A DNA stretch of 64,000 bases from Mytilus edulis (Eukaryota; Mollusca; Bivalvia; Mytilida; Mytilidae), in NCBI RefSeq assembly GCF_963676685.1, contig NC_092348.1, forward strand, positions 13,986,867 through 14,050,866, given 5' to 3'. This document shows positions 1-12,758 of this stretch, piece after piece. The position numbers and the translations under genes were made by a program. The notes under the pieces were generated by a model. It was not told where the DNA came from, searched no databases, and saw only the letters and a program-made list of their open reading frames with translations. Within the stretch, counting starts at the first letter, position 1. Every line of letters begins with the position of its first letter.

Positions 1-3000
1 TTTTAAAATCAAATCGATGAAATTCTGCTACCTATGATTTTACATCTATTCATGATTTGCGGCTTTTTAAAACAGCAATAACTGTTCTTCATATTTACGG
101 AAGTATGAGTCGTTAAAAGTTGATGTCGGCGCTTCCTTTATGTCCATTGAAAGATGTTGTTAAGAATACATGACGGTTCAAGTTAGTGTTTAATGGCAAA
201 ACACTTTATAATGGCTTTCTTTTCATTTCGAAGCAATGACAATATGGACTTTTAACAACAAAAATGTCACCAAATACAATAAGAATAGGACCAAATCGTC
301 CTGTTTGTGGGAACGTTGCAATTACTATTAAGTAACATTCAAGGTAGAAGTAAATTAACTAAAAATAGTGAAATCCGAGAATAATTCAAAACAGAAAGTC
401 CCTTAACAAATGGAAAAATCAAAAGCTCAAACACATCAAACGAATGGATAACAATCGTCACTACTGCATTTTTTATGTAGATATAACCAAATATAACAGC
501 AATATATATTTAAAAACTTGCAGATTTGTTGGTTATCATCAACAGACCAATATGGCCGATAATTTGTAAATGTCTTGCCTTCAATTATGCTTTAACTGTC
601 AGACTTAAAAAAAGCCAGAATAAATAAAAGTATGGAAAGACATATAATAAAAAAAAAAATTTCTCAAAACATACGTACATCAATAGCCTTAGTAATCGAG
701 TACTGACACCTTTAGTGTCTGACCGCCAGCAACATATAGCAGTGATCGTCCTTTGCAAGATCAGTAGGTATTTCGGTAATAGTCATACACAAAATATGGC
801 AAAGTTTACGACTCTCTGTCCTATAGCTGGTTGTTTACCATTATAGTGATACAGTATTGTTCATTGTTTTTTTTTTCATGATTGTATCTTTATTATCTAT
901 GGTATTGGTATTGTAAAGTTGTGTTCCTATTTCTATACGTAGATAAAGGAAGATGTGGTTTGAGTGCCAATGAGAAACTCTCCATCCAGTAACAATTTAT
1001 AAAAGTAAACGGTTATGGGTCAAGGTACGACATTCAATTCAATTCGGAGCCTTGACTCAAACCAAGCATCAAGCTATAAAGGGCCCAACAATAACTAGTG
1101 TAAAACCATTCAAACAGAAAAACCAACTGTCTAATCTATATAAAAACGGAAAACGAGAAACACGTATGAACTTCATAAACAGATCACAACCAATGTACAC
1201 CAGATTCCTGACTTGGGAATTTGTATTGTATGTTCATCTGCTTACGTTTTGTCGTTCCACTGCTCAAACTTTTTAAACTGGTGCTGTTAAGTGACCATTT
1301 GCCATAAAATACATTTAATGTTATTATCGTTCATTAAGCCTTTGGTTTTCTACTTTGAATGATTTCAAGTTTTGTTTTCTAGCTGACGTTTTAGATTTAT
1401 TGTTATACATATTTGTTTTGGTCGCGGTTAAAGGTTGTACAATGTTACATTCTTTCTGTCTTTGGTTTAAAATTATTTCTTTAGCAATCATGACACATGT
1501 GTTTATTTACATAGATATTTGGATGTTCGTCTTGTGAAATGTTTAATCAGTTGATAATAAAGATGTGTTTTTAAAGTGTTAGTTGTTGCTGTTTGTGGAT
1601 TATCAGAGATATGCCAATATACACATATAATCTCTCAATCAAAGGCAGCAAATACAATTGGGACTAACAAAAACATAAGTGTTTGAAATATAACATCATG
1701 GATAGAAAAGGAACCGACAGAGAGACACTCAACAATCTGCAAAGCAGATGATGACAAATAAAAGACTGCGACGCATGAACCTCACAAAATCAGTAAACTA
1801 TTTTTATTAACCTGCCAGTGAATTTACTTTCATTGTCTCCTTTATAATGTAACACGAAAAAAAATAATTATATTGCTTTTTGTTTTAATATATATGTTAG
1901 ATAGCAGAAAATATTTATGTTTTATAGTCTCCACTGCTATACGATTAAAATTATAATTGATATGTTACAGCAGTATATGTATCTTCTGTCGTGGTATTAA
2001 ATAAACTCTTAATAGATACCAGGACTAAGTTTTGTATATACGCCAAACGCGCGTTCGTCTACAAAAGACTCATTAATTGAATCTGTTTATGACAGATTTC
2101 TTTTATCATTTCCAGACTTGTCAATACCTTGTCAAAATCAGATGTATTTTGCAACACTTATGACTTATATTAAGATGTTTACAAATTTTTTTTCCGAATT
2201 TGTGTCCTCAAATATCTTCTCATGACGTAAGCGATTTTCATAGCTTGACAGTATTTTGAACAGTTTGTCTCAGTTATATATGTTTTAAGTTTATGCTAGT
2301 GCTAAGTGTCTCATCAAAAATATAAGGTATTTACTGCATTATGCATATTTCAAAGATTTTGTGTATAATATGTACCTTAATAAGAATGCTTAAATTGAAA
2401 TCATAATTCTTTGAGGTCTATATTATCATTGTTTTTACTTTCTTGGCAAGGGAAAGTTGTCATGTTTTCTCTTGTTTTCTGAATAATCAATTTTGTTTTA
2501 AGATTTTGGAGTTCGTTTTTTTTTCTCTCTAACAATTGATGTTTTACTATAAAGCACACTTTCACACTTGGGCCAATTTAATGCTACATTACTTTTCTTC
2601 TTGATTCATTATCCGAGGTAAACTGGGTAGTGCTTAGAGTGATGAGTTGCCCCAAATTCTGAATTTATGTTTTATCTGAAAATCATTTGCTTTGGTTTTC
2701 CGACTTGTTGATTATTTTTTCTGCGCTCATAATGGTAATCTTATATGTGCATTGACAATATACAGTTTTATAATGCGTTGTGTGTTTTCTCTAACATGTG
2801 GTGTAGATTGATAAACTTTAAGGAGGAAGTTTTGTTTCCGAGTGAGAAAAGTCTAATTTTAGTCAGTTACATTTGTGAGGGTGCCAAGTCATAAATTGTA
2901 GCCAGTTTGTATTAAATATTGTTTGTTTAATATTTTCAACCATTGACATTATATGTTAATGATAAAGCACGTTGTTGTTTCCAATGTTTTTGGATCACAG

Positions 3001-3082
3001 TTATTATCTTTCACGTTAATTTTTTTTTCAAATGGAGCTTTTTCCCCCACGTAATATTTCTATTTTTGATTAATTTTCTCAG
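1..3082. other. Non-coding / repeat-derived DNA upstream of LDLa gene exons
   Basis: No convincing exon was found. It holds worn copies of short interspersed repeats: family C at about 370-480 and family A at about 946-1262 (see the family entries). The missing 5' exons of the LDLa gene (signal peptide and any further modules) should lie here or left of the window, but I could not place them. The small ORFs at 1052 and 1355 look like chance frames in repeat DNA. Confidence 0.5.
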
Positions 3083-6000
3083 CTTTTTGCCATTCTTCTC
3101 AGTTTGAGTGTTCCCCGGTACAATGTATACCTATGACGTCTGTATGTGACAATGTAAAAGACTGTGATAATGGAAGAGATGAATACTGTGGTAAGTGTTC
3201 TAAGTTCAGACATGTTATAAGAATCATTTTATTTGTTTACTTCAAATAACCAGTTAACATGGCCGTATAATTTCCAAAAAATCGAGAATGGCAGATGTAA
3301 TGGAAAATGATGATTAGGGAAAACACAGCTAATTGATCTAAAAAAAAATACCAAAATCCGATGAGAACTCAAATCGTAAAGTCCGTATTTAATTAGGCAA
3401 AATAAAAAGCTCAAACACACTAAAAGAATGGATAACAAATGTCATACTCCGGACTCGGTACAGGTATTTTCTTATGCAGAAAATGGTTAATTAAAATTTT
3501 GTTTACTAGCTATGTTAACCTCTCACTTGTATAAAACTTGCATAAAGTTCTTAATTTCAAAAATTCTGGAGAGATTACGTACCTTAACTACAAACAAGAA
3601 GATATAGTATGAGTGCTTATGAAACAATCTCCCTCCAAGTCACAACTATGTAAAAACTACTAAAAATTAAACAATTATTGGTCTTATACGGCCTTCAACA
3701 CGAAGCATTGGCTCACATCAAACTTGATGTTTGATTAAAAGGGTATCAACTTGACTAGTGTAAAACATTTCAAACAGGAAAAATCAACGGTCTAATCTGT
3801 ATAAAAACGAGAAACCAAAAAACGTCAACCACTGAACAACAGGCTCCTGATCAATTATAGACTTAAAATTCACTGTAAGATGATGGAAACTTGAGCATAC
3901 CAAACTTATGTCACTAAGTAAAGTGTTCAACTGTAGTTTTTATTTCAAATGAAGGATGTGTAAACGCGGCAGTGACATACAGATTTTTTTCTAATGCAAT
4001 TATTTTGTATCAATGGTTCTGATTGGATGACAGTAAACGTAAAATTCTTTATCTCCTTGTGTAACTAAGGAGGCCGACATTTTGAATATCGTAATGATTG
4101 ACATGTAATTTCTACAATAATAAGCAAAACAACTCACACGTTGCTCCTAATAATCTTCTTTTTATCAAATTTTATAACATTTTGAAGCGACCAAGAAGCT
4201 AGAAAACGCCCGGCAGTAAAATTACCGATTAGTGTCGGCAAAACTTCAAATACAATACAGTTATTTCTTAAAAGACTGATATTTTTGAAGAAGAATAAGT
4301 TTTTAAAAAGCACTTGTTTAACCATTTATTTGTATTTCATACAAAACACTGCATTTTCTTATTTATGTTGAATCGAAGCAAAAAAAAAATTACAAAGTTT
4401 TATTTGCACTTTCCTTATTCAAATAACATAAATTAAAGAAACAAGTTAGGTATGTAGCTTTCAGCTCAATGGGGCCCGAAGGGCACATGTTAGCGTATGC
4501 CATTACTTGGCGTCCGTCGTCGTCTGTCGTCGTAAACTATTTCAAAATTCTTCTCCTCTGAAACTACTGGGCCAATTATCTTCACACTTTAACTTAATTT
4601 TCCTTAGGGTATCTAGTTTATAAATTGTATCCGAAGTTTTGATCCATCTACGGCTAAAAATAGAACATAGGGGTCAAATGCAGGTTTTGCCTTATATCTC
4701 AAAAACTAAAGCTTTTAGAGCAAATCTGACATTCCGTAAAATTGTTCAATTGGTCAAGATCTATCAGCCCTGAAATTTTCAGACGAATGGAACAACCCAT
4801 TGTTGGGTTGCTGCCACCAAATTGGTAGTTTTAAAGAAATTTTGCAGTTTTTTGTTATTACCTTGAATATTTTTTTAGATAGATATAAACGGTAGACAGC
4901 AATAATGTTCAGCAAAGTAAAATCTACAAAAAAGTTAATAATATAAAAAAGAAGATGTGGTATGATTGCCAATGAGACCAAAATGACACAGAAATTAACA
5001 ACTATAGGTCACCGTACGGCCTTCAACAATGAGCAAAGCCCATACCACATAGTCAGCTATAAAAGGCCCCGATAAGACAATGTAAAACAATTCAAAAGAG
5101 AAAACTAACGGCCTTATTTATATAAAAAAAATGAACGAAAAACAAATATGTAACACATAAACAAACGACAACCACTGAATTACAGGCTCCTGACTTGGGA
5201 CAGGCACATACTTAAATAATGTGGCGGGGTTAAACATGTTAGCGGGATCCCAACCCTTCCCCTAACATGGAACAGTGGTATAACAGTACAACATAAGAAC
5301 GAACTATAAAAATCAGTTGAAAAACGCTTAACTCATCAGATGGACAAAAATACAAGTGGACGTGGTAATTGTCAATTGACCCCTTTAGGACTTATTGTCC
5401 TTTAAAAACATTTTTACACAATTTGTTCATCAAGTTTGCTAACATTTAAAAATCTTCTCCTCTGAAACTACTGGGCCAATTACCTTCAAACTTTAACTAA
5501 ATATTCCTTAGTGTATCTTGTTTATGGATTGTATCCGAAGTTTTGATCCATTGACAAACATGGCCGCCATGGCTAAACATAGAACATAAGGGTCAAATGC
5601 AGTTTTCGGCTTATATCTCAACAACTAAAGCTTTTAGAGCAATTCTGACATGGGGTAGAATTGTTTAATTGGTCAAGATCTATCGGCCCTGAAATCATCA
5701 TACTAAACGAACAATCCAACCACCGAATTGGTAGTTTTAACAAAATTTTGCAATTTTTTTATTATTATCTTGAATATTATTACAGATAGATATAAACTGT
5801 AAGCAGCAATAAAGTTCAGCAAAATAAAATCTATAAAAATTGTCAATTGACCCCTTAAGGAGTTACTGACCTTTAAAGACAAGTTTACACAATTTGTTCA
5901 TCAAGTCTGCTTACATTTAAAATCTTCTCCTCTGAAATACAGGTCAGCGATTCAGGCTCTTGAGAGCCTCTTGTTCACAAGTGCAATCAACGAAGGAATA

Positions 6001-9000
6001 CACAATGTTGTGAATCTTGATATTCAAATCTGGAATAAATAAAAGTTAGGTTGTTGGTAAAATCAATACAGTTTTGAAATGTCAATTTAAACATTGCTTA
6101 ATGAACAGAAAGAGTGATTCATGTTAAACTTGCTTAATGGGATCAAGTAATTCCTCTACGGAGAAATTACAACAACCTACGCTTAAAACGGGAAATTCAA
6201 AAGCAATTTCTACACTGCCCATGTTTATGAAATCATTTGAGGATGAATGTTTGTCAAAGAAATATTTAAGATATTTTTAATTTTCGAAACATTTTGTGTT
6301 ACGCTAATATACTGTTTTTCAATAATCTTTGAATGCTTTTTAATTTTGTGTAACAACTAAGCTCTAGAAAGTTGGAGGATTTTAATCAGATTGAAAAGAG
6401 TAAAATTTGACGCTTTGTCCGTATTGACAAATGCGTTAAAATAAACCGTAAAGTAGGAATCATACCACAAATCAATTTAATCATAAGCATTATCATTATA
6501 GTGTCATCATCATATATAACATGCCCGATATGTCATCAACTGGTACTTGGTTTGATATAGAATATTCGTATTTGAACTTCATTTACTATTGTACTTTTTT
6601 TATAATTTTGTAAACTGATCAAAGTATATATGTTTTCAAAATTTTCGTGAAAAATATAAAAGTCACTACGATTTTAGTCAAAGTGTTGGGTACCACTCTA
6701 AGCATCTTGTAAATTGTTTATTGTTACTTTATTTTACTTACGAAACAATGTATCTTCTTTTTTTCTTTATCAAGAAGCACAGTAATGAGAGGCATATTTG
6801 AAATCCTATTTCAGATTCTGATGACTCAGACAGGTGTTTTCTATGTGGAGACGGAACATGTATATCCCCAACGTTACCACGATATCACTATAATTGGGGG
6901 CAACCTTTTTGGTATATCTGTGATGGGGTTAGTCACTGTAAAGACGGTAGTGATGAACAGGAAGGCAAGCATAGTTTTAAATTTATTAAGGGTCAACGCA
7001 AGCCGAAAACAATGTTCCAAAAAGTGTTCATGTGTATGATACATTAACCGTTTTATATATAGATTGAGGAGAAGTGGTTTTGTTGATAACTGTTCACAAA
7101 GACCAGGGGACATGATTAGGCGTTCCTTGTGTTACTATTAAAGAAAATGGTAATAATTTCAAATTAAGAAATGTATCTCCCTCATGCAAAGCTCTGCCTT
7201 CATGCCCGGTTTTGGTTTTACTTTATATCCTTTTTTGTTTATAGCTCTTCATTTTTTAATAAGCTTCAAATATTTTGCCTCGAGTATCAATGAAGAGATT
7301 GTTGAAATACGCATTTGGTGCAGCACAATTGGTACTGCTTATGTTGATGAACGAGATTGGTTAGATTGATAAATAAAATAAAACCTTATTCTAAAAAAAA
7401 ATTGAATTTATATTGAAGTTGTTTTCATTTGTTGTAACACATTATAATATGTCAATTGTTTTATTGTCATCGGCATATGAAACCATGTGCAAAACTGTTA
7501 TGGTTTTAAAACAGAAACAAACAGAAAAACATGCTAAAGCTTGTATCGGTTAAATTATATGTCCTAACTTTACGGCAATACAAACACCCCAAACAACTCA
7601 AACATATGATATATCATTGCATTCATAATTTATTTAATCAATGCTTTGATTTAGATCGATGTAAAGAACCATGGAGTCTAGGTTCTGATCTCCATTCGTG
7701 TTCGACAGAATTTCCTGGACAGTCATTTTTTACTTGGGATAAACATAAATGTGCCAAGGAGAAACACTGTTTTCCAGCTGATAATTGTCTTCTTAATTCA
7801 GGTAGATTATGTTATGGTTATTGTATTTTCAGGTGGTACCCAACACTTTCACTAAAATTAATTTGGCTCGTTTAATTTTCATAAAATTTTGACTAAGTAT
7901 TTGCTTTGACCTATTGACAAAAATATAAATGTTTCAAAAAATTTGAACCAACCATTTTATCAAAAAAATTACTCTGGTTATATAGCAGTTTGACAAACAC
8001 TAGGTTTGATCATTGAGAAGCTTAATATTCCCTTAACAACACAACGTAATTAAAACGTTTAGTTGATTTTACAGAGGTATCTCCCTGTAGTGTTAGGTAC
8101 CACCTTAATCAGACGTCACATTTACTTTAAATAGCTTATTAAACGACCAATTGCAAATTACTACCAAAGAATTCTTAGTAAGACCAGTCCAAAAACATTA
8201 TCAAACTATTTGTTTACCTCGTGCATTTCGTTTCTAAAATCAATATAAGAATTCAAATGAACCATGTTAATACAATTAAGTATGGAAAAGGGAAATACGC
8301 CAAAGCGATAACAACTCAACCGAAGAGCAGAAAACAGCCCAAGGCCATAAATGGGTTTTCAACACAGCAAGAAAATCCCGCAGCCAAACGGTCCGCAGCT
8401 GTCCCCTCAAGAAAAATGTATACTATATTTGCTCTTCTGTGTTTTTAAAGTTATGGTGTATTTATTCTTGAGATAACTTCTCTTATGTGTGCCAAATCAT
8501 TCCCTCAAATTTAGGCAAATATGTATTACTAAACGTTTAAGACGCACACCATCTATTTTTGTTCTTCATTCCTTTCCACGTTTTTTTTTCCATTTCAAAA
8601 CATTTTATGGAAGTGGGATCAACATACCTGTATTTATACATCCGATGTACTGCACTGGTTACCAAAATTTTGGATATACCTAACCAAGAACTTTCTATTT
8701 GCGAAACAGGATATTTGTGCCCTCAATTTTAGAATTCATTCATACATTTTTATATCATTCAAAAAACACATTTAATAATTTCTTGCGTCCGAAGCGCTTT
8801 TCTGGATTTACCTTTATCAGGAACGCTCAAAGCCAAACATTTGAAATCCGAAATTAGATAAGTACCGAAAATCGTTGAAGAGCTATATGTCAAAATTACC
8901 TAAAATAAATAGCCAAATTCATTTAAAGCCTACTTTGCCTGAGGGAGTTGAAACCTTAGTTTCATTATAATTTCAAAATTTATTAACAGACAATTTTAGT

Positions 9001-12000
9001 AAAGTTTGTTAAATCATGTCAGTACCGAAGCACTGACTACTGAGCTGATGATACCCTCGGGGACTGATAGTCCATCAGCAGAGGTATCGACCTAGTGATG
9101 TCAAAAATTGAAAACAAAATTATCAGAAATTATGTGTTCTACAAGGATCACCAGTACTTACCCTTTCATCTGATAACTTGATTACTAAAATATATTCTAC
9201 ATAGTAACCTTTATACGTAGGAACTATTTTGATTTAATCATATACTACTTTCCAGTATGTACTTTTTTTACTAGGTCCTATAAGGTGGTGTTACATCTTA
9301 CAAATAAAATTGAGAATGGAAATGGGGAATGTGTCAAAGAGACATCAACCAGACCAAAGAGCAGAAAACAGCCGAAGGCAACACAATGGGTCTTCCATGC
9401 AGCGAGAAAATCCCGCACCCGGAAGCGTGCTTCAGCTAGCCCCTAAACAAAAATGTGTTCCAGTTTAGTGATAATGAACGTCATATTAAACTCCGAAATA
9501 TATAAAAGAAACTAAAATTAAAATTCATACAAGACTCACAAAGGTCCGAGGCTCCTGCCTTGTGACAGGCGCAAGAAATGCGGCGGGGTTAATAGATATA
9601 GGAAGATGTGGTGTGAGTGCCAATGAAACAACTTTCCATTCAAATAACAATTTATAAAAGTAAACCATTATAGGTCAATGTACGGCCTTCAACACGGAGC
9701 CTTGGCTCACACCGAACAAAAAGCTATAATGGGCCCCAAAATTACTAGTGTAAAACCATTCAAACGGGAAAACCAACGGTATAATCTATATAAAAAATGA
9801 GAAACGAGAAACACGTATAAATTACATAAACAAACGACAACTATTAAACATGTTTTTTTGAGATATCAACCCTCCCCCTATACATCTAGCTAATATAAAA
9901 AAAATTACACACATCAATACGCACTGTAAAAGTCTATCAAAATTATTTGTACAAACAATTCCGCTCAAACTGGTGATAGGGTCCGTCTTAAACTTGCGGT
10001 GAGACTCAGTCGTACTGTTGTTTTTCTTTTCAACGTTTGTTTGGGGTTTTTTCCATGACATTGACAGTTTGTTTTCAACTCGTGAGCTTAAATATCCCTT
10101 TGATATTTTTCTTACGCTTCTCTTTTATAGGAAGGTAAATCTAAGAAAAACGTTTTGAATTACAGTATCATTAGCACCTTCACATATTGAACAGCCTGAG
10201 AGTTTCAATCTTAGTTTCACTTCAATTACATTATTTTAAAACTAAAGATGGTTAATATGTATGATTCAAACCACGGCAATACCGAAGACAGTTAATATGT
10301 TTCATTTAAGTCACGTCAATACAGAAATGCTACAGAAGTAATATTAGTTTAACAAAAAAAATTTCGATGGATATTGTCCAACATTAGGAAATATAGGAAA
10401 TAATTCAATTAAAAGATACTATGAAATACAAGAAACATAGTTGAGGAACTGCGTATCTATTGTTCTTCATCTTGACAGATGTTCGTAGGTCTTCAACTAT
10501 GTTGAACGTTGATCTGTACAGGTATTAGTGTACAATGAAATCTTTTCAATAACCTTTGATATTCATAAAATAAAGAATTTACGGACATACCGCCAAGGTA
10601 AATTAAAACAAACCGGGGGAAGTCAATTATACTTGACTTAATCATGTTAATCAAACGCATATATCAAACAATGTTACGAATAACAATCAAACGAAATATA
10701 TACGATACACATGTCTACATCTGTGACTGAATAAAAGTGTGAAGTAGTGAACAGTTGTCACTGTAATGTCAAGAGTCATAGTTAAGTAGTCGAAACAATA
10801 GAGAAGGGTTAAAACAAAAAAGTAAAATCACAAAAATACTGAACTCCGAGGAAAATTCAAAACGGAAATTCCGTAATCAAATGGCAAAATCAAATGATAA
10901 AAAACATCATACGAATGGACAACAACTGTCATATTCCAGACTTGGTACAGGCATTTTCAAATGTAGAAAATGGTGGATTGAACCTGGTTTTAAAGCGCTA
11001 AACCTCTCACTTGTATGACTCACTTAAACTTCGTTTACAAAAAAAAAAGTATTTTGCTATAAATATATATATAGATATGGATCTTATGATTTATAATTTA
11101 TTGTATTCATTTAATTGTAAACCCAACAACTGATAAATGGTAGTTATTAGACAAAATTCAATTTGTATTTCGACATTTGATCTTTTTCAGTTTTACACAG
11201 GATTGATAGCACGTCCATTGTCATTGTTGTTTGTGCCTTCTTTGTTGTTTTCGTTTTTGCCATATGCTTCATTGTAAAATCAGGCAAGTAAATAACATAA
11301 GTAAACATCCATTGATTATGATATACTTATCGAAAAATAAATAAAGAAACAGCCGGCACAACAAAAAAAGACTATAAATATCATGAAACGAGGGTGCAGC
11401 TATCATTGTTGAAAATATTGTGCCAAAATCACCTGATACCCAATGGCCCAGTGTTTGTTTTTCCATTAAAAGTTTATCATCAAAAGTTTCAGATCTGAAA
11501 CGAATCTAGCATACGGAACAGTAACGGTCTATAACAGTATGTTAATATTAATATCAGCCAACATGTTTAACGATACTATCAATCGAACCTACATGTAAAT
11601 TCCACAAAATGGTAACTTTGTACAGTTATTTATGTATATATAAAAACGAAGATGTGGTATGATTGCCAATGAGACAATTCTTCACAAGAGACCAAAATGA
11701 AAAAGAAGTTAACAACTATAGGTCAACGTACGGCTTCCAACAATGAGCAAAGCCCATAACGCATAGTCAGCTATAAAAGGCCCCGAAATGACAATGTAAA
11801 ACAATTCAAACGAGAAAACTAACGGCCTAATTTATGTATTTAGCTACATATAAAGAGGGTTAATAAATGAATCCATAGTACACGCGGAACACGTATTTTT
11901 GAGATGGCAATTCTTGCCTGAAAAAATATGTCCTTGATATGTCCATTTTTCGGTAAAAGCTGCCTGTCGGGAAAATTAGTTTAAAATGTAAGATAGTTCC

Positions 12001-12758
12001 TCTCCTAACCTAGTTTCCACTAAATATATTTAACACACGTACATGTTTTGGAGCTTATAGTTTTCAATACTCACAAACTTTTAAATTGACTAGGCCTTAA
12101 AATGTTTTAATTCCGGGGAATCGTTTGTAGACAAAAAACGTCTTTCGTATACAATTCAGTTATACAACTGATCTTTTAGATGACTTTTACTGCATTTTTT
12201 GTTAGCTCAATTCAAACCTCTCATAAATTCCAACCAAACATGATCGCAATTATTAAGTTTTAAATGGTAGTCAACATAGCATTGAGGGACTGCTAGTAAA
12301 AGGATATAGTCTTCTTATTGATTTCCTCTTAAAAGTTAATTGAGCCATTAAATATGTTTCCTTTATAAATACAACGTCTGTTATGTATCTCCCACTCTCA
12401 CCTTTGAAAATCAAATGATTTCCTTTGAGATTAGATAGATGACATGTTTATATGATTGCCTCCGATTTTTACGCGTGGGACGTTATTAAATTTTAGGTTT
12501 TCAAAGGAAATGATAATTATACTGACAAATCACTGCTTGAGGTTATCTGTTAAATTATACCAGCTAGTTTGCTCATTATTCGAACTCTTAAACAAAATCT
12601 AAATTGATAGTTGTGTCTATTTTTATATAGGTAAAAAAAGGAAACGACGAAAACAACAATCTGTTAGAATTTCTTCCGGATGTCAGATATACAGAGATAA
12701 TACATCAGATAATATTACAACTCGACTACAAAGTGCGGAAGACGAACAACAGACTTGA
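3083..12758 (+). CDS. LDL-receptor class A domain single-pass membrane protein, 3' portion of gene (5 exons seen)
   Basis: Five exons, each keeping phase 1, join into one frame: 3083-3190, 6815-6964, 7655-7801, 11191-11283 and 12631-12758 (TGA stop). The first encodes a complete LDLa module with six Cys (start CHSSQFEC, calcium-site end CDNGRDEYC). Exons 2 and 3 together make a second LDLa (CFLCGDGTC, then CKDGSDEQ, sixth Cys at the start of exon 3), followed by a Cys-rich stretch of unknown type. Exon 4 is a hydrophobic segment of about 23 residues rich in V/F/I. Exon 5 opens with KKRKRRK, a stop-transfer signal, and a short Ser/Asp/Gln-rich tail. The inferred product is a plasma-membrane protein with extracellular ligand-binding LDLa modules; the ligand is unknown. 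The 5' exons are not identified. Introns 2 and 4 look like GC-AG introns. An AATAAA lies near 12972. The exon joins are my reading and are not supported by transcript data. Confidence 0.72.
3340..3540 (+). repeat. Family C short interspersed repeat
   Basis: Related in order and wording to about 370-480, 10840-11025 and 49560-49770 on + and to 39640-39783 on -. Shared landmarks are an A-rich start, 'CAAACACA', 'GAATGGATAACAA', 'GGTACAGG' and a 'CCTCTCACTTGTAT' end. No coding capacity. It probably spreads as a non-autonomous element; the class is not determined. Confidence 0.6.
3598..3880 (+). repeat. Family A interspersed repeat, diverged copy
   Basis: Diverged member of the commonest repeat in the window. 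Landmarks in order are a GAAGATGTGGTATGATTGCC-like start, GGTCACCGTACGGCCTTCAA, AGTCAGCTATAAAAGGCCCC and ACAACCACTGAATTACAGGC. Here it sits in intron 1 of the LDLa gene. Confidence 0.55.
4440..5940 (+). repeat. Composite repeat with internal duplication and nested family A copy
   Basis: The unit at about 4545-4935 recurs at about 5450-5850 ('CTTCTCCTCTGAAACTACTG', 'GGGTCAAATGCA', 'GGTCAAGATCTATC'), and the start of a third unit appears at 5925-5940. A family A copy (about 4945-5340) sits between the first two. The left edge holds GGGGCCCGAAGGGC and the right edge GGCTCTTGAGAGCCTC, both short hairpins. It lies in LDLa intron 1. Degenerate relatives lie at 34.6-35.6 and 44.4-45.35 kb. Confidence 0.6.
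8270..8440 (+). repeat. Family B short interspersed repeat, partial
   Basis: Shares 'CAGAAAACAGCC', 'GGTTTTCAACACAGC' and 'GAAAATCCCGCA' with the longer family B copies at 9310-9600, 26660-26985 and 38176-38500. No coding capacity. It lies in the intron after the third LDLa exon. Confidence 0.5.
8780..8935 (+). repeat. Short repeat beginning 'GCGTCCGAAGCG'
   Basis: The block with 'TCCGAAGCG', 'TTTTCT', 'ATCAGGAACGCT' recurs at about 30625-30710 and 42022-42105, one copy in each duplicated lectin unit. This copy is in an intron of the LDLa gene. Class unknown. Confidence 0.45.
9310..9870 (+). repeat. Adjacent family B (9310-9600) and family A (9598-9870) repeats
   Basis: The left part matches the family B copies near 26.7 and 38.2 kb ('GAATGGAAATGGGGAATGTG', 'AAATCCCGCACCCGGA', 'GGCTCCTGCCTTGTGACAGG'). 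The right part is a family A variant starting 'AGGAAGATGTGGTGTGAGTG'. They abut without spacer, so one probably inserted into or beside the other. Intronic. Confidence 0.55.
10840..11025 (+). repeat. Family C short interspersed repeat
   Basis: Same landmarks as the copy at 3340-3540: 'ACTCCGAGGAAAATTCAAAA', 'GGACAACAACTGTCATATTC', end 'CCTCTCACTTGTATGAC'. It lies about 165 bp upstream of the transmembrane exon. Confidence 0.6.
11644..11850 (+). repeat. Family A interspersed repeat, 3'-truncated copy
   Basis: Begins 'GAAGATGTGGTATGATTGCC' and runs through 'AGTCAGCTATAAAAGGCCCC' to 'ACTAACGGCCTAATTT', then stops. Intronic in the LDLa gene. Confidence 0.65.
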
